Made by a program: the position numbers and the translations under genes. The notes beneath the pieces were generated by a model, which was not told where the DNA came from, did not search any database, and was given only the letters and a program-made list of their open reading frames with translations. Positions 7,903 to 16,134 of a stretch of DNA of 43,010 nucleotides are shown here, in pieces; the first letter of the stretch is position 1; each line of letters opens with the position of its first letter. The stretch lies in assembly GCF_004354985.1 (NCBI RefSeq), contig NZ_SMSK01000028.1, positions 1 to 43,010 of the forward strand, given 5' to 3'. The DNA comes from Segetibacter sp. 3557_3 (GTDB lineage: Bacteria > Bacteroidota > Bacteroidia > Chitinophagales > Chitinophagaceae).

Positions 7903-8449
7903 AACCTGCGGCTTGGATATATACCAAGGTCCGGCTTTAGAGCGTGCTAAAGAAGCGCAAATTTTTTGGGTTGGCCTTTCTGCCGTTATGTTTAAAGAAG
8001 GCCAAGAGAAACTACCACTATCTCCATTAAAGTCAAGTGGGGCGCTTATCCATTCTATTGAAGCGCCGCTACGACCAATATTTTCCTTTTACAAGACTAA
8101 TCTAGTTAAATGCGCTCCCATCGAGGATGATAAAGTTCGGTATCCATTAACGCATGAAATGGAAAAATGCTTTCCAAATTTTGAATGGGAATTAAAACAT
8201 CTTCACCCTAAGGTCGTGTTGTTATTAGGAAAGCAAGTTGCCGACTTTGTTTTGAAACGATTTGACTTACCCAAAGTAACTTTAGCTGAGCATTTTCAAT
8301 ACCATATGTTCTTGATTGACGGGACGTATTTTGTACCTGTACACCATCCTTCTTATATGCTTATTTATAAACGAAGATATATTCAACAATATATTAACGG
8401 TATACAAGATTTAATATCGAAAAGTATCTGCCCGAAGAAAGGTCAGTAA
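7841..8449 (+). CDS. Uracil-DNA glycosylase superfamily-like Fe-S protein
   Basis: 202 aa. The start at 7841 is required to include the N-terminal cysteines FCKKTCKTC. With LVKCAP and EMEKC they form the Cys set that binds the [4Fe-4S] cluster in family-4 UDGs. Also present are VVLLLGKQVADF and VHHPSYML, the latter matching the His-Pro-Ser loop. The first catalytic motif, normally GEAPG, reads GLSAV here, so ordinary uracil excision is doubtful. Family-4 UDGs remove uracil from DNA; this divergent branch may bind or excise another base, or only recognise it. It is the last gene of the operon. Radical SAM proteins paired with UDG-superfamily partners are known in a putative DNA modification/repair context (from memory), but with a different radical SAM subfamily. 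No terminator is obvious just downstream. Confidence 0.75.
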   Translation: MATTSLQSLPLAIKFCKKTCKTCGLDIYQGPALERAKEAQIFWVGLSAVMFKEGQEKLPLSPLKSSGALIHSIEAPLRPIFSFYKTNLVKCAPIEDDKVRYPLTHEMEKCFPNFEWELKHLHPKVVLLLGKQVADFVLKRFDLPKVTLAEHFQYHMFLIDGTYFVPVHHPSYMLIYKRRYIQQYINGIQDLISKSICPKKGQ

Positions 8450-9056
8450 TAAAAACAAATGGCAAGTGATATCCTAGTGATGAGTGTAAAAAGGTTTGTA
8501 TACTAAATGGCCTTTGACTAACTTCCACAATCTGTTAGGAGTAGAAGCAACTTTCTGTCGTTGGTCCCTTGGTTCAAATGGTTGAGGGTTAATGCTGATG
8601 GATGAAGACTTATGGAGTTATCAACGGCTCCTGGAAAGGTATGACCCAAAACACTACATGCGTAACCAGACTTTATTTGCCACAGTATATACTCCAAGAG
8701 AGTCTCGGTGTCCATTAAGACGCTTGTATTAGGTAATCCTGAACTTTAAGTATAAAACACGTTTAAAAGGCTCGTCTTATAATCTTTGAGGATGCCTTAA
8801 CCAGCAAGCTTTTCGAGTTCAATTCTACTAACTTGGATCAAAATGGCTTCCACCAATACCGCTACTTAACATAAGAATAATTACAGACTCTTCGTTTTTG
8901 ACTGCCTTTAGTTTATCCGAATGAAGTATACTATCTGCATCAGTTCGGCCTCATTTTATTTGCTTGTAACAAACAAATAAAATATCTTAACTTAATAACA
9001 TTGCGCTGCGGATCAAAGGCGGCGTGATGAACTCCTGGTATAAGCATAACCCGAAC
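8450..9056. other. Intergenic region with one AT-rich hairpin
   Basis: 607 bp between the operon and a transposase fragment. A 46-codon plus-strand frame (8592-8732) and a 65-codon minus frame (8518-8715) exist but carry no recognisable domain, and I do not call them. The only structure is the hairpin at 8953-8983. The segment 9003-9056 is more GC-rich and may be a small insertion scar next to the broken IS. Confidence 0.4.
8953..8983 (+). terminator. AT-rich stem-loop, possible terminator
   Basis: Arms ATTTTATTTG (8953-8962) and CAAATAAAAT (8974-8983) pair perfectly over 10 bp, and the inner TTG/CAA adds three more pairs after one mismatch, leaving a 3-base loop. No T-run follows beyond AT-rich DNA. 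It could end transcripts of the five-gene operon 500 bp upstream or of the IS fragment on the other strand, but the distance makes either weak. Confidence 0.35.
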
Positions 9057-9392
9057 CTAGGTTGGCTGAAAATGTTGCTCTCCGCTGAAGTATTGAAAAT
9101 AGATATTTTCTGCCCATTGTTCGACAAGGTTTTCATCGCTCAAATCCCGAACATATTTTAATATGAGCAATGACACCATCAGTCGGATAGGCTTTGCCGG
9201 CTTACCCATTTTCTCACTGTAGTGCTTCTTGAAATTAGTCTCAAATAACGACCAATTGATCTTATTTGCAAGCTGATATAATGGATGTTTCTGGTTAAGC
9301 TGGTCTGCCAAACCATGAAATAACCCCAACTGAGCAGTGTGTTTTTGGTAGAAAGCATCTAGTAATTTGCAAGATTTTCGACTATTTTGCAA
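9057..9392 (-). pseudogene. Truncated IS5-type transposase (N-terminal part)
   Basis: About 110 residues matching the N-terminal domain (DUF772-like) of IS5-type DDE transposases. Recognisable stretches are FHGLADQLNQKHPLYQLA, KPIRLMVSLLILKYVRDLSD and WAENIYFQYFSGEQHFQPT. The family normally continues from here into FPC-DPS and the DDE catalytic core of 200-300 further residues, all of which is missing; a TAG follows QPT. The first codon is TTG and the true 5' end may also be lost. No terminal inverted repeats are visible. It is a dead insertion-sequence remnant at the 3' edge of the giant-gene cluster and may mark the scar of that cluster's arrival. Confidence 0.75.
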
Positions 9393-9673
9393 ATATCCGG
9401 GTAACTATTCTTTACCGTATTTTAAGTAAACTCAATGTGGATAACCACTCCCGACTTTTTGAGGGTCGACTAATTAGACCTGGTTTGATAAAAAAACTCA
9501 GACTCGTCTTAAACTTTAAAAGGAAATTAAAAAATGAAATTTTAGATGGAATACTGAAAATAATTTTCAAAAGCAGTAAGCTGGATAGGTGATTTTAGTA
9601 AGTTCTTTAAACCGATAATTGTTATACTAAGAAGATCATCGACACAAGCACTTAGCTAATTAGTCTACTAAAC

Positions 9674-12457
9674 TCAGTCTAGACGTAACACTTCTATCCC
9701 ATTCACAAATATGCTTACGCTACGATCGGCGGGCTCATTAGAGTTTGGATTACCGGAAGAGCTTCTTTCCCCTAAGGCCTCTACATCAATGATCCTTGCT
9801 CGTGGAGCCATGCCTAAGATATCATCAATTGCACGACGCACATTCTCCGCCCGCCTTTCACTTAATATTTGATTGTCAATGTCACTCCCTAATCGGCTGG
9901 CACGACCTATTATTGTGATCTCAGTAGCAGGGTTGCGCATAGCATTAAGATGAAGGCAAATATAAGATCTTAGAAATGCCCATCCCTCGGGATTTATTCT
10001 TGCTTCACCGGTTTCAAAGTCTAGGACGGATGATTGTTGAGGAGCTGTTCTATTTATCGTTGTTGGTAAAAAGAGGCGAGGTAGGGTGGTTGATGGTCCT
10101 TGTGAAGAGACACCTATGCCAAGGATACTACCAAACCGTTGTTGAACTTGTGCTCCTATCTGAAATCCATACGTTATGCTGCTTCCATCGGCGCCCCCAC
10201 TTATTACGTCCCGACGATTATTACTGATGAAAACTGCTGAGCCTGCACCTGGCGGTGTTACTCCTTCAAAATCATGGGAAACGCTTGCTGCAACTATAGA
10301 AAAAGTTCCGACAAAATCCGTACGAGACCACTCAGTATACGATGTTAGATCGTTCCAACTAGAATCACTTTCACCGACAGAAAACCCGATCGATCTTCCA
10401 ATTGAAACAGATCCTACTACGACCCCATAATCCTGTTGCCAGATAACCTCTACTGGCCTACCAGGCTCTCCTTGCTCAACACGTTCAACCCTCATCAGGC
10501 CCCCTCTCAATCCTAATCCAAACCAGCCCGCTGATCCCTCAGGACCTACAATACTACGGAATTTCCAACGATACGTGAAGACTGCAGTTGTCGGTGTTGC
10601 TGAAAGACCAAGATGATTACGTGCAGACATGGTATCTCCGGACCGCTCATCTAAAAGAACCCGAAGCCATGCTGAAGCATTTGCTCTAATAGTTCTTGTT
10701 ACAATAATCTCTCCTGATGCAGGTAAGTCTAACTGAATCCTTGAAAGTAATCCTATAAGAAGATATCGCCCAAGCACATGTTGTTGCAAAAGTAGTCTAC
10801 CCGAGAACCACTCGTTTATTAAGTTATTTAATTGAATTGCAATTACACCTTGCCGAGCTCTACTGCCCACCTCACCCGAACCAACCTGAAAGTATTCTCT
10901 TACTAGTGGTATTAAGTGATCGACTAAGTTTCTGCAAGAAGCAACTTGCCCCCGCGTTAGCGGAGTCAGTTCATGAGATCTTATAAAATCTCGAATTTCC
11001 GCTGAATAAGGAATAAGTCCGTCTAAAACTTCATCAGACAGACGTGGTACAGTCGAAAATCTGCGCAAGTTGATATTCTCGCTGCCAATATGAAGAGCCG
11101 CATCAAAGCCAGAGGACGTTGGTATAAACTGAAGATTAGCAGTAATAGCAGAGTTCGAAGGAAATACCTCCCTACCCGTCAAAACAAACTGAACCGGATT
11201 TAATGTTCTACTAGTAGTATCTCCAGAAAGATGCAATTGACGAAATGGTCGTGTTTGTACCCAAGCTTCAAGATGAGTTCCTGCTGCATTGATTTGCATA
11301 GACCAAGCTTGCCAAGGTGGTGTTGCATCATATTGTTCATACCGACCTGTAACATCATTGCCTCTGTGTTCTTCCGAATGATGATCTTCAATCCTACCGC
11401 GACCGCGTGGGTTTGGAGGTGGCCGAAAAGCCCTAATGCCGATACCAGAAAAACTACCAGAAGGATCGTGCCTTACTTCAAGATCGACAAAGGAGTTCCG
11501 TTGTAAAGCTGTTGGCAATCGTTCCCAACGCAGGGGATCAAATACGAATTGACCTGCGTTTCCCGCGTCAGGTGAAATCTCCAACACCCTACGGCCCCGG
11601 TCTGACCGCGGTTCACCATACAGTCGAAAACTTGGATTCGGGGGAGTAATTGATAGACGGAGCTGCGCGTCATACCCTACGCCAATCCGAACCAGTTCCG
11701 GCGGAATGAGGGTAGCATCGGCTGGTGGCCGTCGTAGCATAACCAAGGTTTCAGGAGAGTCAAACTTGTACGAAGCATCACCAGCTCTTGGACCTATAAC
11801 AGGAAGACGTGTTGGGGTGTGTTGTTCAAGAAGCCCAGGCGGTATAACAGGATCTTCTCGGCCATGTGCCAGCATACCGAACTCCTGCCACCATGAAATG
11901 AATGTCATAACATCTGCCAGATAGGGTTCAGTTTGTGCTGTTAACCCCAACGCTACTTCAAAGGAATGTGCCTGGTCATTTGGTGGTGGTTCTGACCGAA
12001 AAAGAAAATCATTTCGGCTAACCCGGATGGTAGCCTGTCCTGCCAAAAAGGTGGCCTCCGAGACATGGCTTGCACCCCTAACACCACGTTGGACTATCCG
12101 TCTGGCGCTTCCTCTTCTGCTGCCATTCCATGTGTAACAAGCTGTTCGAGCAACAGCGTCAAAATTAAGACCGGTGTAAATGATTTGCTCTATCCCCAAC
12201 AATTGCAAAGTCGATAGTCGACCCCCCAAACCCGTTGTAAGCTGGTGAGGCAAGAGGGGCCGTAAAACCAACGCTCTTGGAAGGCCAGAAGGAGTCACAG
12301 GTCGAATTGACAGAAGGCCATCCGTCATCGCAACAACCTGTGTACCTCCAGGTAATCGAAAACGGGTATAAGCCTGAAGGCTCTCAAGATTGAACCGGTC
12401 TTCAGGTGCAACCGTCAGTGTTGTTCCGTAAAACCGAAAAGGAAGCGAAATTGGCAT
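9674..12457 (-). CDS. Giant-cluster protein 3: beta-rich protein with C-terminal OmpA-like domain
   Basis: 927 aa, last gene of a three-gene operon (5 bp after the 1223-aa gene). The final roughly 95 residues resemble an OmpA/MotB-type peptidoglycan-binding domain: EITIIGRASRLGSD, NQILSERRAENVRRAI, VEALGE and PADRSVSI. The LSERRAENV helix and the late Arg are conserved, but the Asp of the usual TD-xxG motif is replaced by Ala-Ser. The rest is beta-rich and Arg/Pro-rich with a helical block at about residues 480-590. There is no signal peptide or membrane helix, which is odd for an OmpA-like domain. Either the protein is exported by a non-Sec route or the fold serves another purpose, such as the anchor of a particle. 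I do not recognise the main body. The start at 12457 (ATG) follows directly on its neighbour. Confidence 0.8.
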   Translation of the reverse strand: MPISLPFRFYGTTLTVAPEDRFNLESLQAYTRFRLPGGTQVVAMTDGLLSIRPVTPSGLPRALVLRPLLPHQLTTGLGGRLSTLQLLGIEQIIYTGLNFDAVARTACYTWNGSRRGSARRIVQRGVRGASHVSEATFLAGQATIRVSRNDFLFRSEPPPNDQAHSFEVALGLTAQTEPYLADVMTFISWWQEFGMLAHGREDPVIPPGLLEQHTPTRLPVIGPRAGDASYKFDSPETLVMLRRPPADATLIPPELVRIGVGYDAQLRLSITPPNPSFRLYGEPRSDRGRRVLEISPDAGNAGQFVFDPLRWERLPTALQRNSFVDLEVRHDPSGSFSGIGIRAFRPPPNPRGRGRIEDHHSEEHRGNDVTGRYEQYDATPPWQAWSMQINAAGTHLEAWVQTRPFRQLHLSGDTTSRTLNPVQFVLTGREVFPSNSAITANLQFIPTSSGFDAALHIGSENINLRRFSTVPRLSDEVLDGLIPYSAEIRDFIRSHELTPLTRGQVASCRNLVDHLIPLVREYFQVGSGEVGSRARQGVIAIQLNNLINEWFSGRLLLQQHVLGRYLLIGLLSRIQLDLPASGEIIVTRTIRANASAWLRVLLDERSGDTMSARNHLGLSATPTTAVFTYRWKFRSIVGPEGSAGWFGLGLRGGLMRVERVEQGEPGRPVEVIWQQDYGVVVGSVSIGRSIGFSVGESDSSWNDLTSYTEWSRTDFVGTFSIVAASVSHDFEGVTPPGAGSAVFISNNRRDVISGGADGSSITYGFQIGAQVQQRFGSILGIGVSSQGPSTTLPRLFLPTTINRTAPQQSSVLDFETGEARINPEGWAFLRSYICLHLNAMRNPATEITIIGRASRLGSDIDNQILSERRAENVRRAIDDILGMAPRARIIDVEALGERSSSGNPNSNEPADRSVSIFVNGIEVLRLD

Positions 12458-12462
12458 AAGTC

Positions 12463-15400
12463 TTAATTTGGTAGATATGCTCGAACGGGATTTGATAAAG
12501 CGACCTTGTTTCGGGATCTTATACGCACTTCAATAGCATCATCCGACCCTACTGATATAGACAAGGTGGGAGGAGTAGAGGCTAAGAGCCACCCATGTAC
12601 CGAACGCCATTGCTCCTCACCTTCTATTCTCCATTCAACCAAGGAGTCATGCCAGGGTTCGGCTGTTATCCAATTTACATTTACTGTATTGCCGCGTCGT
12701 TCTACCGATTGAATAGTGGGAGAGTTAGGTGGATTTTGCTCGAGAACCTCAACTTGCCGAACAGCTATTTGGGAGTGAAGGACAATACCATTTTCCAATT
12801 CACGTTCTGCGACAACACCAATAGCAGCAGCTCCAGCCGGTAATTCTATACCTCTCCAACCCCAAGCTGCATTTTCAGAGGTTGGATTTTGGAGATCTTC
12901 ATCGGCATCAGAACCGAGAGTAATATGTGGTCGGCGAACAAACTCAGGCCTAAGGAGCTCTAAGCAATTTAGTTCAGATTGATTACGAGCAAAAAAAACA
13001 GCATATCGGCTTACACTATTATCAACTGGATGTGTCCATAGCAATGTAACAGATCGATTACCTAAACGTACTTCTGTTAGTGCAGGTTGCAAAGGTAACC
13101 TTTCGACTCTGGTGGCTACAGGTACACTCGCGATGCCAAGTGTACTTCGGTTTTGAGCGCCATCAATAGCCTGTAATCTATAGAAATAACGAGCACGCCC
13201 TACCCCGGGAATACGATCAACATAAATGATTTCACGTCTACTCTCATTGTACCAAAAACCGGGACCGAGGCTTGTGATTACTGTTTCATGTGTCTCTGAT
13301 GTTCGTCTCATTCCTATATCTTCAATGCCAACTGCAGTATCCGACAGAGCAACAAAGGCCGGGGCATTGCCCGGGAGAGAGGCAATACGTTGTAGTAGTG
13401 CTGCATTGGTAATACGACTATAAGCAGGTGTATCAGGATGTTCAGGGTCAGGATATTCTCTCGGAAGAGTTAGGTTGAGGAGATCTCGTGTTGCTCCTAA
13501 CTCATCTTGCCCATACTGATCACCTAGACGTCGGCGTAATGCACGATCCTTTTCATACACTTCTTCAGCAAGAGCGCGGAAAACCACATAACGAACATTT
13601 GCGGTTGGACTCCACCGTAGGGGATAACTACTCATTCCTTCGGCATCTGGCCAACCTGTTAGTGAAGGCCCGGTAATTTGTGGAGCAACAGGTTGGTTGC
13701 GTTTAACGTCAACAATATTTGCTAACGGCGCAGTTGCACTTTCCAGTTCACTGAAGCCCGAAGCTAATCCGCGTCCAGGGCGAACTGCCGTAGCGGTTAC
13801 CAAACCATATGCTACAGGTTCTTCACCGCTTCTAAACGAAGGATATGCATGATACACGCCATACCCTGGATAATAAACCGCCTTTTCATTAATGCGAGGT
13901 AAGGGTCTGTCTAACGGCCAACGTACCATCACCTGAATACCGCCATCAGGTAAATGACGATTAGGTCCTTCAGTAACTACGGTAAAAACTGAATAACTAT
14001 CATTTTCTATGTAAAGCGATCCTCCTTCCAAGTACACTCCGTTCAAAGGATCCGGATGGGAAATAGCATCAACAAGCCTAAGGTGAATAATTGGCTCAGG
14101 ATTTTTATACTCCTCGATTATTGCGGCAATTGCTGTTCTAAGCGGTTGATGAAAACGAACAATGGCAACCGGCGACCCCCAACTATTAGCATCCCGGAGA
14201 TCGGCTGTAAGGGTAGCTTCTCTGCGAACTTCAGGTGCAACGTAACTTATTGCATCCGATGATCCTTCTAAGCGTCTACCTAACAGTGCATCCGGTACAG
14301 TAACAAAGTGTCGAGGTTGCTGCCGCATTTTTACAATTACTGCAAATGATGAACTACTTGCAATACTTCTGACAATTTCAAACACCGCTTTCCCATCAGA
14401 CAGTGAGCCTCCAACAAGCGAATCCCTAAGAGTATCATTCAAGGGAGCAAGTTGAACTTGAGCAGTTCCGTTTGCTAAATCAGTAGTCACGGAAATAATG
14501 CGAGATTTCACTTGAACTACTGAGGTTGATGCCCTAGCATATACTTTAAAATGGGTTATGTCGGGAATAGCAGATGCATTGACAATGGGCCAATCAAAAC
14601 CTATATAAATGCCGAAATTAATATCTGAGTGCTCACGCAACCACGCTGCATGAGCAGTTGTCATAAATGGGTCTTGCGAAGAACTACCAACTTGCGGTAA
14701 TGCGGCCCGGCTCAAAAAAGCGCCGCGAACCGCTGATGGAGGCGGTGGGGCAAGCAAATCCCAGACCTCTGATTCAGGAGTTTGGACTGGTAGCGATGGG
14801 CGGTTAAAAAGATCAAGACCAATGACTCTCCAGACATGAAATCCATTAGGTACGGCCATGTCTATACATCTTCCTTCATCAGGAGATGTCGCCGGAACTG
14901 CTGGCCCAATTTGTGCGAAGTGGGAGAGGTCGGCAAAATATGCGGTACGTGCGACACTATCCAAATTAGATGGGGCGCTAGAACGTTCAACAAAATAGCG
15001 GACTGCATGATCAGCCAAATGAGTCGGGTTTGATGTCGAAGAAGGTAAAAGCGGCCAACGAATTACCACTGTTGATGATGGTCTTGCTGTCAGACGGTCC
15101 TCAGTGATGACAGGGGCCGGAGCGAGTACTTCGGTATAGGGCGTTGAGCCTGCCGGAAGTAGAAAAGGACTTGGAGGGCGAAGGGACATTGGTGCAAGAA
15201 CCCAATTATACTCCTCTTCTCGCCATTTGGCTGTTATGCCATAGATATGTTTTCCGGTGGCAGGTATTGTCCTATCCCAATACAGAAGACCCAATATTTG
15301 CGCCATCCATGGCTCCAGAGCAGCAACTGATAACAGATCTAATATTGGTATACGCAAGTTTAGGGGACTACCACTTTCCGAAGGCCCTTGACCTTCCCTG

Positions 15401-16134
15401 ACAAATAGTGCATTTGGATCTGACATAGTTTGGGTGATCCATCTGGAGAGTTCAGCTCCTTCACCATTGTGCCCGGGCGGCAGCCTTCTGCTAATTTCAG
15501 CTGGATCAGTTAACGGCCGCAAATTCGCGATAAATGGGGAGGAAAATAAAACCTGACCATCGTTGATCAATTCATATACGCATATTTCATCTATACTACT
15601 ATTGATGAGTTGAATTTCTAATCGAGCTATTTCCGGCCCATCAATAAAAAGTTCAGTTGATACTTCAAAGCCTACATTTGATGTTGTAATTACTAATCCA
15701 TCAGGACTGTAAGCAACACAGCTAAACTTGGCAGGCCTTCTAGTTTTGGGGGCAAGTCTAAAACGCATAGCAAGAACAGGTTGATCATTGTGTATAGTGC
15801 AAAAGCCAGCAAGGGTAACCTGTTCACCGACCGTTGCGACTCCTGTTCTTGAAATGAAGTCAATCCACATTCCAGCAGCTAAACGAAGTGGCAAGACGGA
15901 ACTGGACTGTAATTGGTTTAGATAAACACAGCTCATCTTTGCAGCTGAGTTTATTGGTAAACGAAAGATTTTATAGGAATTTGGCCAACCTTTAGGTTCC
16001 GATGAAGAAACACCCTCTCCACGCAGAAATGTCCCGGCAGGAAGATTCCAACGAAGTCCGGCGCCTGCTGGCCATCCATAAGCCGGTGCATTTATGCCAA
16101 GTCCCACGGCAGAAAGTACAAAACGGTTACGCAT
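12463..16134 (-). CDS. Giant-cluster protein 2: beta-sandwich protein with FN3-like C-terminal modules
   Basis: 1223 aa. The C-terminal third holds at least three fibronectin type III-like modules, recognisable by the Pro start, Trp and Tyr core: PVAPQITGPSLTGWPDAEG...LRWSP, PLQPALTEVRLGNRSVTLLW and PPNSPTIQSVERRGNTVNVN. Earlier segments (around residues 440-600 and 820) also look like FN3/Ig sandwiches, with FKVYARAST and YFYRLQAIDGAQNRST. The N-terminus (RNRFVLSAVGLGINAPAYGW) is not a Sec signal. FN3 modules usually mediate binding, so this may be a structural or adhesive subunit. The gene overlaps the upstream 1793-aa gene by 8 bp and is followed after 5 bp by the OmpA-like gene, so all three are almost certainly one transcript. 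No enzymatic motif was seen, and no family is recognised with confidence. Confidence 0.8.
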   Translation of the reverse strand: MRNRFVLSAVGLGINAPAYGWPAGAGLRWNLPAGTFLRGEGVSSSEPKGWPNSYKIFRLPINSAAKMSCVYLNQLQSSSVLPLRLAAGMWIDFISRTGVATVGEQVTLAGFCTIHNDQPVLAMRFRLAPKTRRPAKFSCVAYSPDGLVITTSNVGFEVSTELFIDGPEIARLEIQLINSSIDEICVYELINDGQVLFSSPFIANLRPLTDPAEISRRLPPGHNGEGAELSRWITQTMSDPNALFVREGQGPSESGSPLNLRIPILDLLSVAALEPWMAQILGLLYWDRTIPATGKHIYGITAKWREEEYNWVLAPMSLRPPSPFLLPAGSTPYTEVLAPAPVITEDRLTARPSSTVVIRWPLLPSSTSNPTHLADHAVRYFVERSSAPSNLDSVARTAYFADLSHFAQIGPAVPATSPDEGRCIDMAVPNGFHVWRVIGLDLFNRPSLPVQTPESEVWDLLAPPPPSAVRGAFLSRAALPQVGSSSQDPFMTTAHAAWLREHSDINFGIYIGFDWPIVNASAIPDITHFKVYARASTSVVQVKSRIISVTTDLANGTAQVQLAPLNDTLRDSLVGGSLSDGKAVFEIVRSIASSSSFAVIVKMRQQPRHFVTVPDALLGRRLEGSSDAISYVAPEVRREATLTADLRDANSWGSPVAIVRFHQPLRTAIAAIIEEYKNPEPIIHLRLVDAISHPDPLNGVYLEGGSLYIENDSYSVFTVVTEGPNRHLPDGGIQVMVRWPLDRPLPRINEKAVYYPGYGVYHAYPSFRSGEEPVAYGLVTATAVRPGRGLASGFSELESATAPLANIVDVKRNQPVAPQITGPSLTGWPDAEGMSSYPLRWSPTANVRYVVFRALAEEVYEKDRALRRRLGDQYGQDELGATRDLLNLTLPREYPDPEHPDTPAYSRITNAALLQRIASLPGNAPAFVALSDTAVGIEDIGMRRTSETHETVITSLGPGFWYNESRREIIYVDRIPGVGRARYFYRLQAIDGAQNRSTLGIASVPVATRVERLPLQPALTEVRLGNRSVTLLWTHPVDNSVSRYAVFFARNQSELNCLELLRPEFVRRPHITLGSDADEDLQNPTSENAAWGWRGIELPAGAAAIGVVAERELENGIVLHSQIAVRQVEVLEQNPPNSPTIQSVERRGNTVNVNWITAEPWHDSLVEWRIEGEEQWRSVHGWLLASTPPTLSISVGSDDAIEVRIRSRNKVALSNPVRAYLPN

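Noticed and set aside
8592-8732. 46-codon plus-strand frame after the UDG-like gene
   Set aside because: No domain, no good ribosome site, and an opposite-strand frame of similar quality; chance level for this length.
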